Below are positions 12,201 through 24,209 of a stretch of 64,000 nt of DNA, piece by piece. Source of the stretch: Isoetes taiwanensis (Eukaryota > Streptophyta > Lycopodiopsida > Isoetales > Isoetaceae); assembly GCA_021234155.1 (NCBI GenBank), contig JAJEKV010000062.1, forward strand, positions 498,001-562,000, read 5' to 3'. Position numbers and translations under genes: made by a program. The notes below the pieces were generated by a model. That model searched no databases. It had not been told where the DNA came from and was given only the letters and a program-made list of their open reading frames with translations. Positions within the stretch are counted from its first letter, which is position 1. Every line of letters starts with the position of its first letter.

Positions 12201-12870
12201 TGGATCAAAGAATTTGATATGCATAACATAAATAATAAACAAATGATCCCCTCTTGTTGGATCAAAGAAATCACTATGAGCTATGGGTGATTTATCATTT
12301 GGATGCATATCACATAGATTGGTAAAATAACATTACCTAATGAGCCCCTTCCCTTGGCTGAGCTATGATTATATTGCATTTCTTAGTAGTAGAGAAAGAA
12401 TTTGTAAAAGACTACTCTCCTCGTTCACGTTAGTGGTTGGCTTCGCAATAAATGAATGCATCCTAGTGAAACATTCTGAATGCGTCATCTCTAGTGGCTT
12501 TCTTCTCAATTGATTTGAGAGGAAAACAATAGATTAGAATAAGAACATGGATAATTTCAGTCAGTGCATCTCCTTTACAAATGTTGATTAAGGATGGTTC
12601 TAAAAGATGTATTCTTTGTAAATAATGTGGATCATCATGTTTTATTACCAGGTAAAAATCACTTGGCCAGGTATCACCCAAGTAAGTTATTTATCTCATG
12701 GTATCATACGTCACTATCAAATTTTCAAAGATAGTCTATATTTTCCCTTGGGATCACTCAGTTGAAGAAATATATGGTGTAATATACGAAAAGATGTCTT
12801 TGTATATCCTTACATATGCCATCCATGTTAATGTTATTTTCATTTGCAACAATAAAACCCAAAACAACTT
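9300..12870. other. No recognisable gene
   Basis: This AT-rich stretch has only short scattered open frames and none resembles a known protein. A 43-bp segment (atcagcttatatgaatccaa...) occurs twice, near 10638 and 11108. A roughly 60-bp imperfect tandem pair (gcataacat...ttggatcaaag) lies at about 12160-12270. It may be intron or intergenic sequence. Confidence 0.5.
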
Positions 12871-14784
12871 TTTAGTACATGTCAAACTTGGAGGGCTTTC
12901 CTGCTTTACACAGCTTTAAGAGGTAGCAAGTTAATATCAATACCTGAGCACATGAAAATAAAGATGTTTTGTAATGTTGTGTTGGCCAACATTATATATC
13001 ATGAAAGACTTGTTCAGAACACACATTGTCCCACTCAAGAACATTCTTTATTAAGCAGAAGTAGAGTTGGCATGGACTGCCAGCAACTAAGTATATCTTA
13101 ATGTGCCTGCATGTCCAAGATGAAATAACTTGCTCAAACTAAATGCCTTAAAGTTTCCAAGAGTCAGCGCGATCCTCATCATCTATTTCTACCCAATAAC
13201 TTGAAATCTATATTTCATCATAATCAGCTACTCAAGCACACTATCCATCTTTCATAATACCTACAAACTGCTTCGTTAGCTCATTGCCACACCTAAAAAA
13301 TCTGCATTCCATTAAGCCCAAGGCAGTATTTTGCTCTGTATCGATCTATTTCCTACTCATCAATAATCAGACTAAAATTATGTGAAAAGGAATTTTTACC
13401 AAAGGTACCATTATTAAGTGTAAATTCGGATATGCTTTTTAATAAAGGATATCAAAGTATAATTGCATGAAAATGAGATCTACACACCTATCTTACTTGG
13501 AAAATACTGTTGCAATCTATATGCACTTGTATCTCTAATCTGTAGGTAATTGTAGTTACATCAATCATAGTAATGAAAAGAATCTTAAATACTGTTTTTA
13601 AAAAGAATAGATAATAAGCAATTGAGTGTTTTACCTCTGTATCAATCTTCCAAATGCTTCGATGTGAATCGGATGAAGATTCCACCATCTACTAGGAAAC
13701 AAATTTGTGACCTTAACAACCATGCAAGTAACCATAGATACAGGAATGCAGATGTGTGCGCACACTTCAATGCAAGAATTTCAACAATATACCTGATGTC
13801 TCTGGGTTATTCTAACAACTAGATATAATAGACGCTAATGCAAAACCCACCAACCTAGCTAGTGCTGAAAATGAGAGCACTCGTCCAATTTAAACTGAAA
13901 TGAAGTTGCAACATACATAAACTGCAATTCAGAAAATATTGACATTCAGGCTCGATTATACTTAGAAAGAGAACAAAAACAAAGAAAAATGCTAATACAT
14001 CATGATTAGAAATATGGGCGATGAAACTTCAGATGATCTTCAACATCTCCTGCATTAGAAGCTTGATAAAAAATTGCTCAGACATGTTAAACAATACAAA
14101 GATTCTTGCTGACTTGCACAAAGCTACAACCATTATTTTAACGACTGAGACACAAACTTTTGAGACAGTAAATATGCTGGAAAAACATTTGTACAATTTA
14201 GCTAACATAGTGATGTTTTCTATGAGAGAAGCTTGATTTACTGGTTGCATAGTGTGATCCTCAGAAATTTCTTGAAGGAGATATTTCTATTTCTTGTAAC
14301 TCTAAAGAAGAAATAGGGAAATCTATCTACATATGTGTGTGTATGCAAAAACATATGGTATTATCCCATGGTTCATGCATATCACAGGCAGCAAGTCATA
14401 CATGTATGCTGACTTGATTCTGGTGCAGAATTGTATAATTCCAATTGCCTTCTTGCTCCTGTCATAGGAGGACAACAATCAGGAATGGAACATGGAAAGA
14501 ACACACAAAAATTCAGATTGATTCAAAAACGTGCCGGGATACTGGATTCAAATATCGAGGTCTTCAACATGATTAAATAGGCACATGTATATAGTGATGG
14601 TCTCTGCCTACTAAGTATGAAAAAATGGATGAGAATGCAAAAGCAAAGGTACCTAGAAAATAAGTTGTCAATAAAGCAAGTGGGTGTGATTCTTCTTGCC
14701 TTCATAGTTTACAGCCAGATAATCTGCATCAACGAAATGTCTAAGTTTAACATTTAGAAGCACAGTAATACTAAACCCTAACTC
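12871..14784. repeat. 1.9-kb tandem duplication, unit 1
   Basis: The unit starts tttagtacatgtcaaacttg and ends accctaactc, and it is followed immediately by unit 2 starting with the same bases. The two are almost identical by eye along their length, with scattered substitutions and small indels. Unit 1 lacks about 62 bp that unit 2 has after gtgtaaat. On the minus strand a 54-nt exon-like segment, MVESSSDSHRSIWKIDTE, is followed by a GTAAAAC donor; the matching position in unit 2 has GTAAGAC. Confidence 0.85.
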
Positions 14785-16762
14785 TTTAGTACATGTCAAA
14801 CTTGGAGGGCTTTCCAGCTTTACACAGCTTTAAGAGGTAGCAAGTTAATATCAATACCTGAGCATATGAAAATAAAGATGTTTCGGTTGTGTTGGCCAAC
14901 ATTATATATCATGAAAGACTGTTCAGAACACACATTGTCCCAGTCAAGAACATTCTTTATTAAGCAGAAGTAGAGTTGGCATGGACTGCCAGCAAGTAAG
15001 TATATCTTAATGTGCCTGCATGTCCAATATGAAATAACTTGCTCAATCTGAATGCCTTAAAGTTTCCAAGAGTCAGCGCGATCCTCATCATCTATTTCTA
15101 CCCAGTAACTTGAAATCTATATTTCATCATAATCAGCCATCCAAGCACACTATCCATCTTTCATAATACCTACAAACTGCTTCGTTAGCTCATTGCCACA
15201 CCTAAAAAATCTGCATTCCATTAAGCCCAAAGCAATATTTCGCTCTGTATCGATCTATTTCCTACTCATCAATAATCAGACTAAAATTATGTGAAAAGGA
15301 ATTTTTACCAAACGTACCATTATTAAGTGTAAATTTGGCCACTTACATATTATAAAAGTGGCCGAATTTCTGGAGAAAGTAGTAGTCATAAGGATAAATA
15401 TGGCTATATGCTTTTTAATGAAGGATATCAAAGTATAATTGCATGAAAATGAGATCTACACACCTATCTTACTTGGAAAATACTGTTGCAATCTATATGC
15501 ACTTGTATCTCTAATCTGTAGGTAATTGTAGTTACATCAATCATAGTAATGAAAAGAATCTTAAATACTGTTTTTAAAAAGAATAGATAATAAGCAATTG
15601 AGTGTCTTACCTCTGTATCAATCTTCCAAATGCTTCGATGTGAATCGGATGAAGATTCCACCATCTGCTAGGAAACAAATTTGTGACCTTAACAGCCATG
15701 CAAGTAACCATAGATACAGGAATGAAGATGTGTTCGCACACTTCAATGCAAGAATTTCAACAATTTACCTGATGTCTCTGGGTTATTCTAACAACTAGAT
15801 GTAATAGACGCTAATGCAAAACCCATCAACCTAGCTAGTGCTGAAAATGAGAGCACTCGTCCAATTTAAACTGAAATGAAGTTGCAACATAAGCAAACTG
15901 CAATTCAGAAAATATTGACATTCAGGCTCGATTATGCTCAGAAAGAGAACAAAAACAAAGAAAAATGCTAATACCTCATGATTAGAAATATGGGCGATGA
16001 AACTTCAGATGATCTTCATCTCCTGCATTAGAAGCTTGATAAAAAATTGCTCAGACATGTTAAACAATACAAAGATTCTTGCTGACTTGCACAAAGCTAC
16101 AACCATTATTTTAACGACTGAGACACAAACTTTTGAGACAGTAAATATGCTGGAAAAACATTTGTACAATTTAGCTAACACAATGATGTTTTCTATGAGA
16201 GAAGCTTGATTTACTGGTTGCATAGTGTGATCCTCAGAAATTTCTTGAAGGAGATATTTCTATTTCTTGTAACTCTAAAGAAGAAATAGGGAAATCTATC
16301 TACATATGTGTGTGTATGCAAAAACATATGGTATTATCCCATGGTTCATGCATATCACAGGCAGCAAGTCATACATGTGTGCTGACTTGATTCTGGTGCA
16401 GAATTGTATAATTCCAATTGCCTTCTTGCTCCTGTCATAGGAGGATAACAATCAGGAATGGAACATGGAAAGAACACACAAAAATTCAGATTGATTCAAA
16501 AACATGCAGGGATATTGGATTCAAATATCGAGGTCTTCAACATGATTAAATAGGCACATGTATATAGTGATGGTCTCTGCCTACTAAGTGTGAAAAAAAT
16601 GGATGAGAATGCAAAAGCAAAGGTACCTAGAAAATAAGTTGTCAATAAAGCAAGTGGGTGTGATTCTTCTTGCCTTCATAGTTTATAGCCAGATAATCTG
16701 CATCAACTAAATGTCTAAGTTTAACATTTAGAAGCACAGTAATACTAAACCCTAACTCTTAG
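14785..16762. repeat. 1.9-kb tandem duplication, unit 2
   Basis: This is a direct copy of unit 1, about 62 bp longer because of an extra segment near 15340-15405 that contains the short inverted repeat ggccactt/aagtggcc. The exon-like 54-nt minus segment at about 15610-15663 is preserved with a CAG before its ATG and a good donor, GTAAGAC. This is mild evidence that the repeat derives from introns and exons of a minus-strand gene. Confidence 0.85.
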
Positions 16763-17129
16763 ATTTTTTCAACATCAAAGTTTGAAGTTGCAACCAGTCT
16801 GAATGCCTAATTTTCAAGAGGGTTCATATAGTTTTAGACGTACAACCTAGATGAGTGGCCCAAAAGGGTTTTTTTTTGGACTTGATCCATATATATACTC
16901 TTACCTTGGGGGGGTTTTTTAGATGATTCTCATATAATATGCGGCTGAAATGGTGGTTTTTGATAGATTTCTAAGGCATATACAAGGGGGTTTTCGGCGA
17001 CCCCTATATGATAGGTGCACCTCCCGGGCTAATTTCCTAGACATATTGGCACAATTGTTTACTCACCCACAAAGGCAGCTTCTTATGAAGCTTCCCCAAT
17101 AGGCAGTAGATGCAAAGTCTCAAGGGATC

Positions 17130-17850
17130 CAAAAATTGCAATATAAGCAAACTGCAATTAAGAAAATATTGACATTGAGGCTGGATTGTGCTTAAAAAGA
17201 GAACAAAAACAAATAAAAATGCTAATACCTCATGATCAGAAATATGGGTGATGGAGCTTCAGATGATCTTCAGCATCTCCTGCATTAGAAGCTTGATAAA
17301 AAATTGCTCATACAAAGAAATAGAAAAATCTAACTACATATGTGTGTGTATGCAGAAACATATGGTATTGTCCTATGGTTCATGCCTACCAAAGCCAGCA
17401 AGTCATACACATGTGCGAAGTTGATTCTGATGCAGATTTGTATGATTCTAATTGCCTTCTTGCTCCTGTCATAGGAGGGCGACAATCAGGAATAGAACAT
17501 TGAAAGAACACACAAAAATTCAGATTGATTTAAAAACATGCAGTGGATTCAAATATCGAGGTCTTTAGCATGATTAAATTGACACATGTATATAGTGATG
17601 GTCTCTGCCTACTAAATTTGAAAAAAAATGGATGAGAATGCAAAAGCAAAGGTACGTAGAAAATAAGTTGTCAACAAAGCAATAGGGTGTAATTCTTCTT
17701 GCCTTCATAGTTTAGGACCAAATAATCTGCATTAACCAAATGTCTAAGTTTAACATTTAGAAGCACAGCAATACTAAACCTCTAACTCTTAGATTTTTTC
17801 AACATCAAAGTTTGAAGTTCCAACCAGTCCGAATGCCTAATTTCCTAGAC
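17130..17850. repeat. Partial third copy of the tandem unit
   Basis: Sequence from gcaaactgcaattaagaaaat to aatactaaacc matches the second half of units 1 and 2, but it is more diverged and has an internal deletion after aaaaaattgctca. It is followed by the same flank (ttagattttttcaacatc) that follows unit 2 at 16760. An ancestral unit with its right flank was therefore duplicated twice at different times. Confidence 0.75.
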
Positions 17851-17859
17851 ATATTGGCA

Positions 17860-20080
17860 CAGTTGTTTACTCACCCACAAAGGCAGCTCTTCATGAAGCT
17901 TCTCCAATAAGTAGTAGATGCAAAGTTTCAAGGGATCCAGAGGATTCAAAGTTCAGCCAAGAACAATTGAAACCTAAAACTATCTCGTTCCACCATTAGT
18001 CGGATGAATCATCACTCGATGAACAGATACCTGAAAAGAAATCAATCTCAATCTTCCCAATGCAACAGATGAAAATGCTCTGAGACTGACCGAAATATGA
18101 GAAAGGAGTTCAGTAATATCATCAGCAATTCTAGAAGTAACTTGAGACAATTGTAGTAGGCTTAAGGTGTTCTAGTTGTCCTGCATGCCGTTAAAGCCTC
18201 CGCTCTTTTTTCCTAAACTCTTGATGCATCCCACGTGGATAATCGAAAATATTTTCCAGCGTCAAATATCCCCACAACCTTAGACAAAGAGGCCTGAAAA
18301 AAATCTAAAGGTTTTCGACTTGCCGGAAAATCAAATTTAAAAAGTAGATATTTTACTCGGAACATCACATAGGCTAGATCTAGTTTGAAGAGTTGCATAG
18401 TTATTTCTAGACACCGAGATCTCTACTTGATTTTATCTTTTTCTGAGGCAACTTTATCATTTTCTTAGCCAAGTGCATTGTTTTTACTGATCTTGATATA
18501 AACCTTTGCCAAGAAAGGAAAAGGAGGACGGCTCATGGATAAGGAAGATATCTTAATATGAAAACTTGAGCTATAGAAACCACCATTAAAGATACATCTC
18601 AATTGTCACCAAACCAACATCTAGATGCCCTAATTGTCGTTTGTGTTCAGTATTAGGGATACATGAATAACTTGGATGCATACATTGAATCGATTAAGAC
18701 TCCGTCCCACTCTAAGATTGTATACTCTTTGCCATCAAATTCTATTAAATCAGTGTCCCTTGTCACAACATACTTGCCAGAAGTCTAGACACTTGAGACA
18801 ATGGATAAAGGACTCCCAATGGTCCCTCCCCAGATTAGAGACGAGAGCATTAGGGAGACTAGTTGAGCTGTTTAGACTTTCAACCATCTCACCTCCTTGA
18901 GTGAAAGATGATAATCTCTTGTCTGTTTTTATAACCACTGAACGAGCGTATATGGAGTCTAGATTATGTTATATCCGATCATGAACAGTAGTATATCTGG
19001 CCATCTTTTATCAATCAAGCCAAATATACTGCTTTTTGTCTGGAAGTGGCCGAGCCAAAATCTTTATCCGGATCATTCTTGCTGCCTATTGGGAGCTCGA
19101 TCTTCTTCAAAAAGCATTCCAATCACATTGATTGCCTCTTTGATAAGATCTGGCTGGATTGATCATGAAACAGCCTAAAGCAGTTAGTTTTGGACTTGAG
19201 ACTGCGAGTGCTATAGTGAAGTTAGAGTATACCAAATCCTAGATTCCATATATATAGCCATCCATCACCATCTCGAAAATTGTGCCATTTACACAATGTT
19301 TCCATATGCAGAAACACCTTTCACATTCACAATACTATGGTCTGTACAAACTCCACTGCCAAAAATATTGAATGCATAGCTAGCTATCCCAGGATTGCTA
19401 CCCTTCCATTCTCGACATGTGCACCATAATCATTTCGTCTGTGCATTTTCTTTTACCCCCATTCTCGACAATCATAGCTCGAGCTTCAATCTACTCCTTG
19501 TGCTTGCAATAGCTCCTAAACCAACATGATTTCTAGGTAATGTTCTCGTCAACACAAAGATGCTCATGCCCTTGTGGAACACATGAAGCTGCACGATTTT
19601 GCAAAGTTCCACTTATTACTTCTAAATCAACAAAGTTAGAAGTACTGATAATGATGCATTAGTTAAACAATGATAGTATCAGCTTTATATTAGATGGCAT
19701 GAATTTGAAGTTCGTTGAGAAAATCGGGGATGTTCTGCGACTCCTTGCCACAACTGGAAGCCCTTCAATAAGAAAAGTCAGTCTTGGAAAATTGTCTCTC
19801 TTCTTGCATAGAATTCATATTTGGGAGTAGATTATTCATATGACTTGCATAACATCTAGCATATACTCAAATTTGGCAATAATCACCTAGTTCTTTATGT
19901 TTAATATTAAATTATTTTATGAAATTTAAATCTCTAATTTGCCATTCTATATGTTTGATTCCTTTTTGTGGTTTCAAACATTCATATGTGGAATGGGTAA
20001 GGTCATGGTGTCATATCTCATGCTTGCTTATAAAGCCAAGGAGAGGCTAATGGGTCTCTTCTAATGCGGCATGACGTAAA
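17860..20080. other. No recognisable gene
   Basis: Only short frames are present. A minus-strand frame near 17870-17950 (KLCIYYLLEKLHEELPLWV then stop) has a diverged partner near 17040-17110. It may be an exon or an old repeat and I cannot assign it. Confidence 0.4.
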
Positions 20081-20085
20081 AAATA

Positions 20086-20121
<36 letters not shown>

Positions 20122-20133
20122 GTCTATCTATCT
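20060..20133 (+). repeat. Retroposon 3' end with (TATC)n tail
   Basis: The sequence ggcatgacgtaaaaaatac is followed directly by a run of TATC repeats. A near-identical end (ggcatgacataaaaatac plus TACC/TATC repeats) is at 43538-43590. Simple-repeat tails after a fixed end are typical of some non-LTR retroposons and their SINEs. Confidence 0.55.
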
Positions 20134-20139
20134 TGAAAA

Positions 20140-21230
20140 GTGGATGATATATCTAAAAATGATGTTTTGATACTACTTGTGCATAAAAGAATGAATCGCT
20201 ATGAAATGCTAGACTATGTGACTGTGAGATTTGACATCCTTGCATAACAATATCTGCAGCTATTAGAGTTCTTCTTTTGAGATCTAGATGATGCAATGTA
20301 TGCTCATTTGTAGACATGATGAAGTTGGGAACTATATTGTGAAAAGTAATCCCTTATGAGGCAAACTTAACTTCTGTTGTTGAAAGTATTTGATAGTACC
20401 ATCTCTAGGAGTCCTGATGAAATAAGAAATCATAGCAGACGATGATATTGGCAGATAAAAGAGAAATAGTGTCGAAAGGAAGTTTGAGAAGCATGAGAAC
20501 TGCTCTAGAAGCCAGTCTTGCCTTAAAGAAGAAGAAATATACATACTATATTCAACCACCTAGTCATAACTACAAGCCTTGTAAGAGAGACAAGATGACC
20601 CCCATAGAGGCAATCATAAAATATCAGAGTACTCCATTTTGCAAGGGTAGAGGAAGGACTTCTACTCCATGAAGCCCTCAAATCGAATCAACTATATATA
20701 TGACATGTTGGACAACAACGTGAAAGGAATAAAGCTGGACTATCTCTTGTGTAACATGCAAAGGCTCTATTGGATCTATTGCCAATACTTGACATATCAG
20801 TTTTCCTAGAATTTCGCATTCTAGATTCATACTCAAGCGCATTTTAGCAAAGGCTCATGTTGCTATAATAATGCAAAAAAAAGGAGGGGAAAACATTCAT
20901 GCTATGAATATAAAATAGAATATAATAGAATTTTTAAGGTAAGAGAAAATCACGAATATGGAACTAAAAATAAGCAAACAATGAATAAAATGCATAAACA
21001 TATAAGGAAATTTACAATGCTAAAAAAGAATGAAGACTCAAATAAGAGAGGTTCATAAATGACATTAACCCAGAACATTATTAGCTAACTTGGATCCTCC
21101 TATATGCATCATCCAGTTGCATGAAAACCTATTCTACATTGCCGCCAACGAGTTCACATGCATATATGCATGCCAACCAACAAATCCACAATCAATACTT
21201 GAACAATGATAACCATGGCAATACTGCCAT
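20140..21230. other. AT-rich stretch, no recognisable gene
   Basis: I see no conserved protein or RNA signature here; it contains A-rich runs around 20870-21010. Confidence 0.4.
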
Positions 21231-21235
21231 CAATT

Positions 21236-22540
21236 GAGAATAGAATAGAATAGAATAGAATAGATTTTTTAGCGTCCACGGAGACCGATTGGCCTATAGG
21301 ACCCAAACAAAAAGAGAGCAGTAAACGTATTACTGACAGGATGAAAAAACCCCCCACCCCAAAGGGTTTTCGAGGGAAAAACCTTAGCAGTAATAAGTAT
21401 GCTGGCACGCTGTACAATTGTATAGGACAGTTCAATTCTGTCCCCGAGGACACAACTGAGTCCGTGCGTCCATAACCTCCTAGAGGTATGACCCCAACAA
21501 ACCCACTGACGCCGTATTCAATAATTCATGCAACGGTTGACCAGGCACTAGTAATCGAACATACTGCTCTCGGATATGGGCAAATCTTTGGGCGATCTGG
21601 AGGGCATGACATTCATCCTCAATGGCTCGCGGTGGCAACATCGCAAAGCCTTTGCTCCCCGTGCTTCCCGAGCCCAACGCCCCTGTCTCAATGCGAGATG
21701 ATGTGCAAATGCGAATGGAAGCTATAATTCCGCACTTCTTCATGGGCAAATCGGGTGAACAAGTACTAGTGTGGGCCTCTCGAATGAGCCTAGGGATTGA
21801 CTTCCGCCGCGATAGTGTGCCGCCTTAACGCGCACTAAGCATCCGGATCCCGAGCTTGCGAAGAAAAGTAGCATCTAGGTAACCGCTTTAAGTGCCTTGT
21901 GATCTTTCTTTGTCCTTACATGCGCACGACAATTTGCACAGACATCCCAAAAAGGAGAATAAGAGCTTGCTTGTCCTCCGGCCGGGCTTTGAGGCGTTGA
22001 AGGGACCCATCGCCATGGCCAAAGCAAGGTTGGGCAAACGTGTATCACCCATAGCGACCACCTTCTTGTATGTAAATGATACTGGCGTTCCAATGCGTCC
22101 GTTGAAGGGGTAGAAAACCTGTCTCTGGAGTAGAATCGATATGGAACCGTGGACTTCACCCCAAGGGCTCGTGCCAAGAAGGCTTTTCGCACTTGCTCGA
22201 GGTCATTCCAGTGTTGAGGGATATCACCGCCCCACATACGCCCCATACAAGAGGACCGCTCGACCAAATCAAACAAGTGTGACTAGTGGCCCAGGGCATA
22301 CAACTCGCCTTGTGGTCGTTTGTTACGCATGGCATATAGTGCTTTCCAACCCGCCGTGGACCAAGCAGCCTAATGGCGGCATCGATTGGGTGCTAGCAGA
22401 GAACTCGATCCCCAAGTACTTGTAGGTCGGAGCCACCTCGACATCTTGTCCCTGGTAAGTGAATGAGGGAAGCCTTGGCTGACGGGATGATGGAACTAGC
22501 AGCACCCTAGTTTTGGCCAAGTTAACTCGCATGCCAGTGA
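21236..22540 (-). mobile_element. LINE 3' part (family L1, copy 2) with repeat tail
   Basis: On the minus strand from 22532 the frame reads MRVNLAKTRVLLVPSS, FTYQGQDVEVAPTYKYLGIEF and GGLESTICHA, the post-RT region shared with copies at 6200 and 57230. Broken frames continue to about 21480 (MPMKKCGIIASIRICTSSRI). The 3' end is non-coding. It includes the segment complementary to gtccacggagaccgattggc (21273-21292) and finishes in a TTCTA-type pentanucleotide run (21236-21262 on plus). The tail marks the 3' terminus of a minus-strand retroposon. Multiple frameshifts make it dead. Confidence 0.7.
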
Positions 22541-22557
22541 ATCGGCAAAAAGTGTCA

Positions 22558-22875
22558 AGAATCCAACTCTTTAAATTTGTGTTATACTTGTCACTTTAGT
22601 GCCATTTTCTTTCATTCATTTAGATCTTTGCAACTTTAGTACCATGATGAGAACTTTGAAGAGGAATCAACGTATCTCAAGATTAGTTCATATGCTTAGG
22701 CTGTTGAATTCCTCTCCAACAAGTTGAGAGGAATCCAACTCTTCAAATTTGTGTTATACTTGTCACCTTAGTGCCATTTTCTTTCATTCATTTGGATCTT
22801 TGCAACTTTAGTACCATGATGAGAACTTTGAAGATGAATCAACGTATCTCAAGATTAGTTCATATGCTTAGGCTT
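22558..22875. repeat. Tandem duplication of about 172 bp
   Basis: The sequence aatccaactctttaaatttg...catatgcttaggc is repeated with an offset of about 172 bp (second copy from about 22731). The copies differ by only a few substitutions, so the event is recent. There is no coding capacity. Confidence 0.8.
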
Positions 22876-23229
22876 CTCTTGTGGTGCAAGTGCATTGTGC
22901 TTGAGGTTCTAGTTCCGATGGCATATGCCTGTGCTTATACTACAAGATGAAGTCTTATTTTCATGTACTTTGCATTTGATTAATAAAACTTTCGTCCTTC
23001 AAGAAAGAAAATGTATCATCAACAACCTATTTTACGTCTAAGAAGAGAAAGGAAGTGATGTCAAAATATGCAACTTTGTGCCAGGCAAAAGAGGCGTGTA
23101 GGTGGAGGGGACACTAAAGGATTGAGGTTGATTGGATATAAATGTGCTTCTTTTGATGGCTTTGTACAAATTTTCGACGTTACATCTATTATGCATGGGA
23201 AAGGGAGCCTCAAAATACTCCCCTCTCCT

Positions 23230-24200
23230 CCCTTTTGTACAACTAATGAACAAGCAAAGTAAGTGCATTTGAGCACACCACTGTCACACACATAAGTTTT
23301 CAACCTAGTTCACTCCCATGTCATCGCATTCCCATCACTAAGGTGCTCCACAATTTGGCATCATCATTGATTGAGTGGTAAACCATGAGTGAAGCAAAGT
23401 GCAACGTATAGGTGTAAGATTGGTTGAAAGAACTAATGTGCTCTTGTAGTCTTCAGGATCAGGGGCAGGCATTGTGCTCTTAATGTCTGTGAACAAAATA
23501 AAATAACCACAGGATGCATAAGAGTACATAAAACGTGCAATGTGGAGAGTGCAAGGTGTCTAATAAGGAGCTAACATGGGCCAGATGTTGGAGCATGGAA
23601 CAAGGGATAGAAAAACATGCCTAGGACATGAATATCACAATACAATATGAGCACCACATGAGACAAATAAGCAAGCAAACTAAGTGCACTAAGCGCACCA
23701 TCTCGACATATTTTCAGTAGTCAGACCTAGTTCATTCATAGTCATGACTAAGGTGCCCCATAGATTAGCATGCATCATTGGTTGAGTGGTAAGCCAATGA
23801 GATTACAGCAGCAATCAAAAGGATAACGTTTAGGGGCAAGATTCGCTGAAGAATGAATGTGCTCTTGCAGTGATTAGGGGCAAGTGTCGAGCATTGTGCT
23901 TTAGAGCGAAAGCGCTCTTGCAGTGTTTAGGATTAGGGGCAGGTGGCAAGCAATGTGTTGTAGGGTGAATGTGCTTTTGCAGTCTTTATAGGATTTGTGA
24001 GAAAAGAATAAAACACGAGGGGCACGAGAACATATAGAATGTGCAATGTGGGGGGTGCAAGGTGTTCGAGAGAGAGGCTAACATGGAACAGATGTTGAAC
24101 CATGGGGCAAGGGATTGGAAAAATATGACTAGGACATGAATATCACAATGCAATACATCTATCCATCAAAATAAAAACAATACAATACTAGCACCAAGGA
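23230..24200. repeat. Diverged tandem duplication of about 0.45 kb
   Basis: Segments 23230-23660 and 23665-24175 share the order of several blocks: aagtgca...gcaccac, ggtgctccaca...attgattgagtggtaa, gtgcaaggtgt...gctaacatgg, and aggacatgaatatcacaat. They have drifted substantially. I find no gene. Confidence 0.6.
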
Positions 24201-24209
24201 ATTAAGGAA

